DNA of 32,763 nucleotides. It comes from Rhodococcus sp. (in: high G+C Gram-positive bacteria). GTDB lineage: Bacteria > Actinomycetota > Actinomycetes > Mycobacteriales > Mycobacteriaceae. The stretch spans positions 1-32,763 of the forward strand of contig JAAZAD010000179.1 in NCBI GenBank assembly GCA_012514505.1. Reading direction: 5' to 3'. The notes under the pieces are model-generated. The model did no database searches. It worked only from the letters and a program-made list of their open reading frames with translations, and was not told where the DNA came from. Made by a program: the position numbers and the translations under genes. The stretch's first letter is position 1. Every line of letters starts with the position of its first letter. Shown one piece after another: positions 7,761 to 15,278 of this stretch.

Positions 7761-10452
7761 ACCTATCGACATCTCCAAACTGCAGGAGCGCATCGGTGAC
7801 GGTCCGCATCCGTTTCCGCGGGCATGGGTGGCAGACATCCTGGCGTCGGACGGTGGGGCGGTGTCGTTGCGGCCGATCATGCCGGACGACGCGGAGCGGC
7901 TCATCGCCTTCCACGGCAAGCTGTCCGAGCGCACCCGATATCTTCGGTACTTCGGTCCGTATCCGACGATGTCGCAGAGGGACGTCAGGAACTTCACGAC
8001 GGTGGACCACCACAATCGTGTCGCGTTCGTCGTCATTCTCGGTGACGAGATCATTGCGGTCGGGCGATACGAGCGTCTTCTCGGTGTCGGAGACGGCAAT
8101 TCCGCCGAGGTCGCGTTCGTGGTTGCCGATGCGCATCAGGGGCGCGGATTGGGACCGATCCTGCTCGAGCATCTCGCGGGAGCTGCCGCCGAGAATGGAC
8201 TGACGAAGTTCGTTGCGGAGGTGTTGTCGGAGAACCGGAACATGGTCACGGTCTTCCGGGAGGCGGGGTACCAGGTCAGCCGAACGTACGACGGTGGTGT
8301 GGTCAAGCTCGAGTTCGACATCGACCCCACCGAAGCCTTGGTGTCCGTGCGCAATTCGCGGGAACGCGCTGCGGAGACGCGCAGTATGAAGAACGTTCTC
8401 AATCCACGTTCGGTGGCTGTGATCGGTGCTTCCGGTGATCGTTCGAAGGTGGGAAGTGCTGTCCTCGTGAACCTGCTTCGGGGTGGATTCACCGGACCGG
8501 TCTACCCGGTCAACGCGGAGAGTCGGTCCATCCGCGGCGTGCGCGCATACAAGACCGTTCGGGAGATCCCGGACGAGGTCGATCTCGCGGTGGTCGCTGT
8601 TCCTGCCGAGGCCATCGATGCCGTACTCGACGACTGCCTCGACAAGGGCGTCAAGGCACTCGTGGTGGTGTCGGCAGGATTCAGCGAAACGGGGGAGGAA
8701 GGCCGAACGTCGGAGCGACGGTTGGTTCACGCTGCCCGCAAGCACGGCATGAGGTTGATCGGTCCCAATGCGCTCGGGGTCGCGAACAACGATCCGGCGA
8801 TCTCGTTGAATGCCACGCTGGCGCCCGTGTTGCCAGCGGCGGGAAATGTGGGGTTCTTCTGTCAGTCGGGCGCACTCGGGATCGCGATCCTGGACGAGGC
8901 CGCACGCAGCCGAATCGGCCTGTCGGTCTTCGTTTCGGCGGGGAACAGGGCGGATGTCTCCGGCAACGACCTACTGCAGTACTGGGATTCCGACCCCGCC
9001 ACCGAGGTGGTGTTGCTCTACCTCGAGAGCTTCGGCAATCCGCGCAAGTTCTCGCGGATCGCCAGGCGGGTGGCGCGAACGAAACCTGTTGTCGCCGTGA
9101 AGAGTGGCCGTCACGCGGTGCCGCCGGCGCTGGCGACCGGCACGGAGATGGACGATTCGATCGTGCGCGCCCTGTTCGAGCAGGCCGGGGTAGTGCAGGT
9201 CGGTTCCATCTCGCAGTTGTTCGACTGTGCACTGCTGTTCGCGTACCAGCCGTTGCCTGCGGGGCCGCGAGTGGCGGTGGTGGGCAACTCCACCGCGTTG
9301 GGGGTACTGGCCGCGGATGCCGCGCGTAGCGAGGGCCTGCAGGTCGGTGAGCCGGTCGACCTCGGCCCGCAGTCCGGGCCTGTCGAGTTCGCGAATGGGG
9401 TGCGGATGGCGTTGCAGTCGTTCGATGTAGACGCCGTGATCGCCGTCTTCGTGCCGCCGGTTGCGCTGGCCGTGGAACCTTACGCGGCAGCCTTGAAGGA
9501 GGCTGTTCGTGGAAGCGACAAACCGGTGCTGTCGACGTTTCTCGCGGCAGTGGGTGTTCCCGACGCGTTGGCTGTGCGCGGACCCGACGGTCGTCCGATT
9601 CGGGGATCGGTGCCGTCGTACCCCGGGCCCGAGCGAGCCGCCATGGCACTGGCACGTGCGTGGCGCTATGCGCAGTGGCAGCGCAAACCGATCTCGAAAG
9701 TCGTGCGACCATCGTCGCTCGACACCGACCGAGCGCAAAACCTGATCGCACGATGGTTGGGCGAAAATCCTGGCCCGGCGGGTCGGTGGCTCTCGGACTC
9801 GGAGGCCGCAGATCTGTTGGCCTGCTACGGCGTGGAGGTTCTGCCGTTCCGGTCGGCACGCTCCGAGGACGAGGCAGTCGCGGCCGCAGAACAACTGGGA
9901 TATCCGGTAGCGGTGAAGGCGACGGGGGAGCAGTGGCGGCACCGCCCCGACTTGGGTGGCGTCCGGCTCGACCTCGGCGGCCCGCATTCTGTGCGGGCTG
10001 CCTATCGTGACCTCGCGGCTGCGTCCGGTGAGCCGTTGTTGCACGTGCAGAGGATGGGCGCGAAGGGAATCGGGTGTGTCGTCGGTGTTCAGGACGACCC
10101 GTCGTTCGGTTCACTGATCTCGTTCGGGTTGGCCGGAGTGATCTCCGATCTACTCGGTGACCGGGCTTACCGCGTGCTCCCGTTGACGGAAGATGCCGCG
10201 GCCGAGTTGATCGATGCGCCGAAGGCTGCACCTCTGTTGTCCGGCTACCGCAGCTCGGTTCCCGTGGACAAGAATGCGTTGATCGAACTGGTGCAGAGAA
10301 TTTCGGCTTTGGCCGACGACCTCCCCGAGGTCCGCGAACTCGCGTGTGAACCGGTGCTCGCGTCCGCGACAGGCGCGCAGATCACGGATGCGCGGGTACG
10401 AATCGGTCCCGAGCTGGGCATGGCGGATCTGGGACCGCGCCGCTTGCGTTGA
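7753..10452 (+). CDS. Pat-like protein lysine acetyltransferase: N-terminal GNAT fused to NDP-forming acyl-CoA-synthetase-like domains
   Basis: The frame is open further upstream, but GTG 7753 is preferred: GGAGG lies just before it and it overlaps acuC by eight bases. The protein has 899 residues. Residues 36-190 form a GNAT domain with SLRPIMPDDAERL, E119 in AEVAFVV as a candidate catalytic residue, and the acetyl-CoA loop QGRGLG at 129-134. From residue 213 comes a CoA-binding Rossmann domain (NPRSVAVIGASGD), then succinyl-CoA-synthetase-like domains, then an ATP-grasp part near 695-890 (EAADLLACYGVEVLPF, LGGVRLDL, SFGLAGVISDLLGDRAYRV). The phospho-histidine position of the active synthetases (SHTG) is A461 in LATG, so the synthetase part is probably a sensor rather than an enzyme. 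The GNAT-first order matches Streptomyces PatA rather than Salmonella Pat. Likely targets include acyl-CoA synthetases. Confidence 0.88.
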   Translation: MTEPIDISKLQERIGDGPHPFPRAWVADILASDGGAVSLRPIMPDDAERLIAFHGKLSERTRYLRYFGPYPTMSQRDVRNFTTVDHHNRVAFVVILGDEIIAVGRYERLLGVGDGNSAEVAFVVADAHQGRGLGPILLEHLAGAAAENGLTKFVAEVLSENRNMVTVFREAGYQVSRTYDGGVVKLEFDIDPTEALVSVRNSRERAAETRSMKNVLNPRSVAVIGASGDRSKVGSAVLVNLLRGGFTGPVYPVNAESRSIRGVRAYKTVREIPDEVDLAVVAVPAEAIDAVLDDCLDKGVKALVVVSAGFSETGEEGRTSERRLVHAARKHGMRLIGPNALGVANNDPAISLNATLAPVLPAAGNVGFFCQSGALGIAILDEAARSRIGLSVFVSAGNRADVSGNDLLQYWDSDPATEVVLLYLESFGNPRKFSRIARRVARTKPVVAVKSGRHAVPPALATGTEMDDSIVRALFEQAGVVQVGSISQLFDCALLFAYQPLPAGPRVAVVGNSTALGVLAADAARSEGLQVGEPVDLGPQSGPVEFANGVRMALQSFDVDAVIAVFVPPVALAVEPYAAALKEAVRGSDKPVLSTFLAAVGVPDALAVRGPDGRPIRGSVPSYPGPERAAMALARAWRYAQWQRKPISKVVRPSSLDTDRAQNLIARWLGENPGPAGRWLSDSEAADLLACYGVEVLPFRSARSEDEAVAAAEQLGYPVAVKATGEQWRHRPDLGGVRLDLGGPHSVRAAYRDLAAASGEPLLHVQRMGAKGIGCVVGVQDDPSFGSLISFGLAGVISDLLGDRAYRVLPLTEDAAAELIDAPKAAPLLSGYRSSVPVDKNALIELVQRISALADDLPEVRELACEPVLASATGAQITDARVRIGPELGMADLGPRRLR

Positions 10453-10510
10453 CACTGCGTTCGGGTGACGAGCCTACGGTCTGCACCGAGAAAGGTCTGT
10501 CAACGAGAAA

Positions 10511-10552
10511 TCCGCGGGCATGCTTCCTGAGGGGAGGAAACATGCCCGCGGA
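10511..10552. terminator. Bidirectional hairpin between the Pat-like gene and sigB
   Basis: A perfect 12-bp inverted repeat (TCCGCGGGCATG at 10511-10522, its complement at 10541-10552) encloses a second inner stem TTCCT/AGGAA with a GAGGGG loop. It lies between two converging genes, 58 bp after one stop and 21 bp before the other. It lacks a long U tract, as is usual for actinobacterial terminators. Confidence 0.8.
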
Positions 10553-10573
10553 CGTATGAGGTGAGCTCAGCGA

Positions 10574-11545
10574 TCAGCTGGCGTACGACCGCAGACGTTC
10601 GGCGCGATCACCCTGACGCAGCTTGCCCATCACTTCGCGCTCGATCTGGCGGACACGTTCACGGGACAACCCGAAGAGCTTGCCGATCTGATCGAGTGTG
10701 CGCGGCTGACCGTCGTCCAAGCCGTAGCGAAGGCGAATCACCTGCTGTTCACGCTCGTCGAGGGTGGACAGGACGCTACGCACATCGGTGTGCATGAGAC
10801 CGGCAATGACGGCGCTCTCCGCGGACGTCGCCTCCGAGTCCTCGATGAAGTCTCCGAGCGGCGCCTCCTCGTCACTGCCGACCGGCATGTCCAGGCTCAC
10901 CGGGTCGCGGCTGTGGTCGAGGAGATCGGAAATCTTGTGCGCGGGGATACCCGATTCTTCTGCGAGCTCGTCATCGGTGGCCTCTCGGCCGAGCTGCTGG
11001 TGCAGTTCACGCTTGATGCGCGCGAGCTTGTTCACCTGCTCGACGAGATGCACTGGCAGCCGGATCGTGCGGCTCTGGTCGGCCATGCCGCGGGTGATGG
11101 CCTGGCGGATCCACCACGTTGCATACGTGGAGAACTTGAAGCCCTTGGCGTAGTCGAACTTCTCCATCGCGCGGATCAGTCCCAGGTTGCCTTCCTGGAT
11201 GAGGTCGAGCAGCGGCATGCCACGTCCCGTGTAGCGCTTCGCGAGCGAGACGACGAGGCGCAGGTTGGCCTCGAGGAGGTGTGCGCGTGCCGATTCGCCT
11301 TCCCGGATCACGGTTGCGAGATCACGCTTCTTTGCAGCGGTGAGCCGCTTACCGGTCGCCATCACGTGCTTGGCGTACAGCCCCGCCTCGATTCGCTTGG
11401 ACAGTTCCACTTCCTCCGCAGCGGTGAGCAGCGCGGTGCGACCGATTCCGTTCAGGTAGACGCGGACCAGGTCGGCTGCCGGGCTCTGCGCATCCATGTC
11501 GGCGGCACTGGGGCGAACGCGAGTAGTGGTGCTGGGGCTTGTCAT
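10574..11545 (-). CDS. sigB: RNA polymerase principal-like sigma factor SigB
   Basis: A 323-residue group 2 sigma-70 factor, the same length as mycobacterial SigB. Region 1.2 ([31 protein letters not shown]) leads to region 2 with [36 protein letters not shown] and [15 protein letters not shown]. Region 3 follows, then region 4 with [20 protein letters not shown]. It lacks the long N-terminal extension of SigA. The start is ATG 11545, with AGGAGG at 11557-11552 six bases upstream; the in-frame ATG at 11560 would have no ribosome site. It directs stress and stationary-phase transcription. A SigE/SigH-like promoter lies upstream. The position next to ideR, with acuC and the Pat-like gene inserted between, is like mycobacteria. 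Confidence 0.96.
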   Translation of the reverse strand: MTSPSTTTRVRPSAADMDAQSPAADLVRVYLNGIGRTALLTAAEEVELSKRIEAGLYAKHVMATGKRLTAAKKRDLATVIREGESARAHLLEANLRLVVSLAKRYTGRGMPLLDLIQEGNLGLIRAMEKFDYAKGFKFSTYATWWIRQAITRGMADQSRTIRLPVHLVEQVNKLARIKRELHQQLGREATDDELAEESGIPAHKISDLLDHSRDPVSLDMPVGSDEEAPLGDFIEDSEATSAESAVIAGLMHTDVRSVLSTLDEREQQVIRLRYGLDDGQPRTLDQIGKLFGLSRERVRQIEREVMGKLRQGDRAERLRSYAS

Positions 11546-11581
11546 GACTTGCCTCCTCATCGGTGGTGTCTCATAAGGATC

Positions 11582-11609
11582 AACGCACCGTGACCCCGGA
11601 AAAGTTCCC
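11582..11609 (-). promoter_or_regulatory. SigE/SigH-type ECF promoter of sigB
   Basis: On the minus strand GGGAAC (11609-11604) is followed after 18 bases by CGTT (11585-11582). This matches the GGGAAC/CGTT pattern of mycobacterial SigE and SigH promoters, which are known to drive sigB there. It would start transcription about 30 bases before the sigB ribosome site. Confidence 0.65.
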
Positions 11610-11695
11610 GAGGAGACAACCGGACATCCGCTTTGACCTGCAGATTTACCTGCCCGGTCCTGAGAAGTTGCTGAGAAGATGCCCTCAGGGGCGAA

Positions 11696-13228
11696 TCAGG
11701 GAACCGGCGCAGCGGCCGCCAGATCGGCCGGCGTCACCAACCCGTGACGCACCAGTGAGTGGACGACCGGTACCGCTGCCTCGGCGATAGCTTCGGGGTC
11801 CTCGTCGTGCGCGTACGCCAGGATCTCGACGAGTTCGCCCAAGGGGAGTCCGTCTGCGCGCATCCCGGCGAGGAGTGCCGCCGTGAGGTCGTCCACCTCG
11901 TGTTGCCACAAGGGACCGTTTCCGCGATGTACCCGCACGACCACCTGCTCCCAACCGTCGTCACCTGGCAGATGGACGCGTTCGAGCGCTGTGTGCTCGT
12001 CGACCAGGAACCGTGCCGTGAGGACGTCGTGTTCGCGTAGCCATGCCACGCGATCGAAATAGTCGAGCGCCTCGGACCCCAGCGGATCTTCGAAGCCGTG
12101 CGTGAGGTCCTCGGCGAGCAGATCGGACGGTGAGTCGGTGCGGCGCAGGTACACGAATCCGAACCCGATTCCCTCGACGTCCGCGTCCTCCAGGTGGTTC
12201 AACCACTGTTCGGCGCGCTGTGCCGAATCCGGATCGCACGGATCGAGACCCCCGTCCCGCATCCAGGTGCCGACATACAGGGTCGGATCGGCAACGTCTC
12301 GTTGCACCACCCAAGCATCGACGCCGTGTGCGGGAATCCAAGACGCGACGCGCGCCCGCCAGTCCTCGTTCTCGACGTGCAGCCACGACGCGAGCAGAAC
12401 CGCGGTTCCGCCGGGCACGAGATGGTCGACCACCTGCGACACCATGAGCTCGCTCGCGCCGTCGAGGTTCAACCCCGAGTCGCGGTACGTATCGACCACC
12501 TTGGCCTCGCTGACGACGAAGGGTGGATTTGCGACCACCTGGTCGAACTGTCGGCCTTCGACCGGGGTGAACCACGAACCTTCCGCCAGTTCCATGTCCA
12601 GACCGTTGAGCTCGAGCGTTGCCGCGGTGAGTGCGAGAGCGCGCGGATTGATGTCGGTGGCGGTGATGCGCTCGGCGTAGGAGTCTGCATGGATCGCCTG
12701 AATACCGCAGCCGGTGCCCACATCGAGCAGAGTCTTCACCGGCTCCGTGGGAGTGGCCCGCAAAAGCGACAGGGAGGCGTGCCCGACACCGATCACGTGT
12801 TCCGGTCCGGTCGTCCGCGGTCGCATTCCGCCATCGAGGTCGGAGAAGACCCAGCGAACGCCTGCGCCCGTGTCGACCGGGCGCACATCGACGGCAGCTC
12901 GCATCCCTGGGGTCACGATGTCGTCGCCCACGAGATCCTCGCGCTCGAGGAGGCCGGCGGCAACTGCATCGTCCATCGTCAGTGGCGCGAGTGCTGCGGC
13001 GGCGTCGCTCTCGGGACACGTGTCGGCGAGCAGGAACAGACGAATCAATGTTCCGAGTTCGCCACACGATGCGCTCGCGCGCCGTACGGGAACCGGCTCG
13101 TTTCGCCCGAGAGCGGCGTGCACCTCGGGGCCGAGCACCTCGATCAGTGTGTCGGTGTCGTACCGGTTTCGGGTCAACGCCTCCCGAAGAGGAGAGCAGA
13201 TCGAGGTCAGTGGCTCACTGGTGGTCAC
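11696..13228 (-). CDS. Class I SAM-dependent methyltransferase with NPPF motif
   Basis: A 510-residue protein. The SAM-binding motif DVGTGCGIQAIH is at residues 169-180, the acidic ribose-binding motif ATDINPRAL at 190-198, and the NPPF motif at 234-237. NPPF is characteristic of methyltransferases acting on glutamine amides or on exocyclic amino groups of bases (HemK/PrmC, RsmC/D types). An N-terminal domain of about 150 residues and a C-terminal domain of about 170 residues flank it; this three-part build is typical of an actinobacterial family of unknown substrate. The start is GTG 13228; AACAAT lies six bases upstream and could be a degenerate -10, while no ribosome site is seen. It lies 150 bp upstream of sigB on the same strand. 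Confidence 0.85.
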   Translation of the reverse strand: MTTSEPLTSICSPLREALTRNRYDTDTLIEVLGPEVHAALGRNEPVPVRRASASCGELGTLIRLFLLADTCPESDAAAALAPLTMDDAVAAGLLEREDLVGDDIVTPGMRAAVDVRPVDTGAGVRWVFSDLDGGMRPRTTGPEHVIGVGHASLSLLRATPTEPVKTLLDVGTGCGIQAIHADSYAERITATDINPRALALTAATLELNGLDMELAEGSWFTPVEGRQFDQVVANPPFVVSEAKVVDTYRDSGLNLDGASELMVSQVVDHLVPGGTAVLLASWLHVENEDWRARVASWIPAHGVDAWVVQRDVADPTLYVGTWMRDGGLDPCDPDSAQRAEQWLNHLEDADVEGIGFGFVYLRRTDSPSDLLAEDLTHGFEDPLGSEALDYFDRVAWLREHDVLTARFLVDEHTALERVHLPGDDGWEQVVVRVHRGNGPLWQHEVDDLTAALLAGMRADGLPLGELVEILAYAHDEDPEAIAEAAVPVVHSLVRHGLVTPADLAAAAPVP

Positions 13229-13271
13229 CGAAACATTGTTGCAGGAGCCGCCGCCGATGCGACGTCAGAGC

Positions 13272-13631
13272 TCAGCTGTCGATTGTTCTGTCATGTGAAG
13301 GAGAGATCGCAGGCGCATTGCTCGGCCGATGGTCGTAGCGGCTCGGCTCGTCCTTCGTTCGCGGCGGGCGGTCGTTTGCGATGAGAACGGCGATCCAGGG
13401 GAGTGGAATCGAGATCCCGATGATCGCCATGGAGATCCACGGATTGGCCCAGACGCCGTAGGCGACCGCAGACAGAATGAGCGCAGGAAAGCGCACCGAC
13501 ATGATGAGCATGTACTTGCGTACGCGAGCACGATGCTGTGCCTCGACCGAATCAGCGGCCTCGGTGATGACAAAGGGATTCTCGGGGGATCCGACCTCGT
13601 GACTTCCGCCGAATCCTGCACTTCGTGCCAT
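13272..13631 (-). CDS. DUF3099 small membrane protein (Rv2709-like)
   Basis: A 119-residue protein with a short N-terminal segment carrying ENPFVITEAADS, then two close hydrophobic helices (KYMLIMSVRFPALILSAVAY and ISMAIIGISIPLPWIAVLIA) and a charged cytoplasmic tail. The VITEA start and two-helix layout fit DUF3099, which sits beside sigB in mycobacteria. ATG 13631 is chosen because MARSAG is followed directly by conserved sequence; the longer frame upstream (to 13712) is low-quality arginine/cysteine-rich sequence. A weak GTGGGG or a degenerate AACAGT -10 precedes it. It ends 43 bp upstream of the methyltransferase start. Function unknown. Confidence 0.82.
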   Translation of the reverse strand: MARSAGFGGSHEVGSPENPFVITEAADSVEAQHRARVRKYMLIMSVRFPALILSAVAYGVWANPWISMAIIGISIPLPWIAVLIANDRPPRTKDEPSRYDHRPSNAPAISPSHDRTIDS

Positions 13632-13734
13632 GACCCCACTGTTCCACTGTGAGCCTTCATTTGCACATCCGCGCGCGCGACGTGCGGCAAGACAGCGTGC
13701 GCAGCGCAGCAAGACACGGGCTGGGCCGGTACGG

Positions 13735-13740
13735 CATTAT
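13735..13740 (+). promoter_or_regulatory. Putative -10 element for leaderless DUF3039 gene
   Basis: CATTAT ends six bases before the GTG start at 13747, and no ribosome site is present. It shows the same spacing as the acuC, DUF952, DUF3093 and permease starts. The -35 is not recognisable. Confidence 0.45.
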
Positions 13741-13746
13741 TGAGAT

Positions 13747-13983
13747 GTGAGTACTCAGACGAAAGAACGTCCCGACGTCAACACCGACGAGTCGACCGAC
13801 GACGATGCCCCCAAGGTCTTCCACTACGTGAAGAAGAACAAGATCGCGGAGAGTGCGGTCATGGGAACCCACGTGGTCGCGCTCTGTGGTGAAGTGTTTC
13901 CCGTGACGAAGTCGGCGAAGCCGGGCTCGCCGGTCTGCCCCGACTGCAAGAAGGTTTACGAAGGCCTACGCAAGGGCGAGTGA
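13747..13983 (+). CDS. DUF3039 zinc-ribbon protein (Rv2708c-like)
   Basis: A 78-residue acidic protein starting at GTG 13747. The conserved core is VFHYVKKNKIAESAVMG followed by HVVALCGEVF and PVCPDCKKVYEGL. The histidine/cysteine set (H and C of HVVALCG with CPDC) suggests one zinc site. It is a single-domain DUF3039 protein, found across actinobacteria between sigB and the YihY gene. No enzyme motif is present; a nucleic-acid or protein-binding role is possible but only a guess. It converges on the YihY gene with 22 bases between stops. Confidence 0.88.
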   Translation: MSTQTKERPDVNTDESTDDDAPKVFHYVKKNKIAESAVMGTHVVALCGEVFPVTKSAKPGSPVCPDCKKVYEGLRKGE

Positions 13984-14005
13984 CCGGTCGCCTCCTGCGT
14001 CCGTT

Positions 14006-15100
14006 TCATCGTCCCTGTCGCACGCCCGCAGCGGGGCTCGCAGGTTCTTCCGGTTCGGTGCGGGCGTCGCTCGTGCGGATCGGTCCTGTGGCCAGTCGTC
14101 GTGTGATTGTCGTGACCGGACCATTGGACGAGTCGTCCAGCGCTGCCTGAGCTGCGATCCATTCACGCATCTGCTCGATGCGTGTGGCACGTGCAGGCCA
14201 GAATTCCTGCACCGTCGCGTTGAATTCGGCGCCGATCACGATCGAGAAGCCCAGCGAGAACGTGAAGAGCAGGAAGGCGATGGGCGTCGCCATGGCTCCG
14301 TATGTGTACCCGGTCTGGGTGACCCAGGTCAGGTACCACCGCAGGCCGGAACTGGCCGCAAGAAAGAATGCGCCCGCCACGAATGCCCCGCCGAGCAACC
14401 GGTGCCACGGCAGCGATTTGACCAGCGCAACTTTGTAGAGGGTGGTCAGTCCGACGATCAGAAGCAGCCCGACCGCGGGGTAATAGAACGTGTCGACCAC
14501 CTCGGCGCTCGTGTCGTGCCACGAAGTCGGCAGCACCTCGCCGATGAGTGTGGGGCCGAGCGCTACGAGTGGCAGCGTGAACACCGCCATGATGAGGAAC
14601 ATCACATACAGCAAGAGGGCGAACACTCGCTGCCACACCGGATGGCGAGCGTCCTGCTGGCCGTGCGCCTCGACGATGGAGTCGACGAATGTCGAGATTG
14701 CCGAGGACCCCGCCCACAGTGACAGCACGAAACTCAGCGACACGATCTGAGGTCGGCCACGAAGGAGCACATCCTCGACCGTGGGCGCGATGATCTGCTC
14801 GACGACGCTGTCGCTGAACACGCTCCCACTGAACGTGATGATTTTCGATTGGATGATCTCGACCGTATTGGGGCCGAACCATCCGCCCACGTAACCGAGC
14901 ATTCCGAGCAACCCGAGCAGCAGCGGAGGTAGCGACAGTGTCTGCCAGAACGCCGCGGTCGCCGCCTTGGCGAAGATCGAATCGTCCCACGCATTGCCAG
15001 CCGTGCGGCCGACGACGCGCAGTGCGGTTCGCAGCGGATGCCATGCGAATCTGCGTACAGCAGTCCCACCATTGGGATTCTTCGCAGGCGTTTCGCTCAT
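14006..15100 (-). CDS. YihY/virulence factor BrkB family membrane protein (Rv2707-like)
   Basis: A 364-residue inner membrane protein from ATG 15100 (alternatives ATG 15115 and GTG 15127 are in frame and cannot be excluded). Hydrophobic segments include LSLPPLLLGLLGMLGYVGGW, IVSLSFVLSLWAGSSAIS, FALLLYVMFLIMAVFTLPL, YPAVGLLLIVGLTTLYKV, LLGGAFVAGAFFLAASSGL and a final IAFLLFTFSLGFSIVIGAE, giving about six helices. The GSSAISTFVDSIVEAHG and GAEFNATVQE segments are typical of YihY/BrkB. Older annotations called such proteins ribonuclease BN; that is now regarded as wrong. Transport substrate and role are unknown. It is divergent from the helicase gene. Confidence 0.88.
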   Translation of the reverse strand: MSETPAKNPNGGTAVRRFAWHPLRTALRVVGRTAGNAWDDSIFAKAATAAFWQTLSLPPLLLGLLGMLGYVGGWFGPNTVEIIQSKIITFSGSVFSDSVVEQIIAPTVEDVLLRGRPQIVSLSFVLSLWAGSSAISTFVDSIVEAHGQQDARHPVWQRVFALLLYVMFLIMAVFTLPLVALGPTLIGEVLPTSWHDTSAEVVDTFYYPAVGLLLIVGLTTLYKVALVKSLPWHRLLGGAFVAGAFFLAASSGLRWYLTWVTQTGYTYGAMATPIAFLLFTFSLGFSIVIGAEFNATVQEFWPARATRIEQMREWIAAQAALDDSSNGPVTTITRRLATGPIRTSDARTEPEEPASPAAGVRQGR

Positions 15101-15278
15101 GATGGGTTCCAGCATTCCGTACGACACGCCCGAATGCCCACCGTCGGTGTCCCCGTGTCGCAAATCGTCTGCCAAGATCGGATGCGCGTCGTGACCGCGC
15201 GGACCGATATGCTTCCCGATTGACCTTCACGTACAGAGGAGCTCGAGGACCAAGTGCCATCTCAGCGCAGGACTGCTT

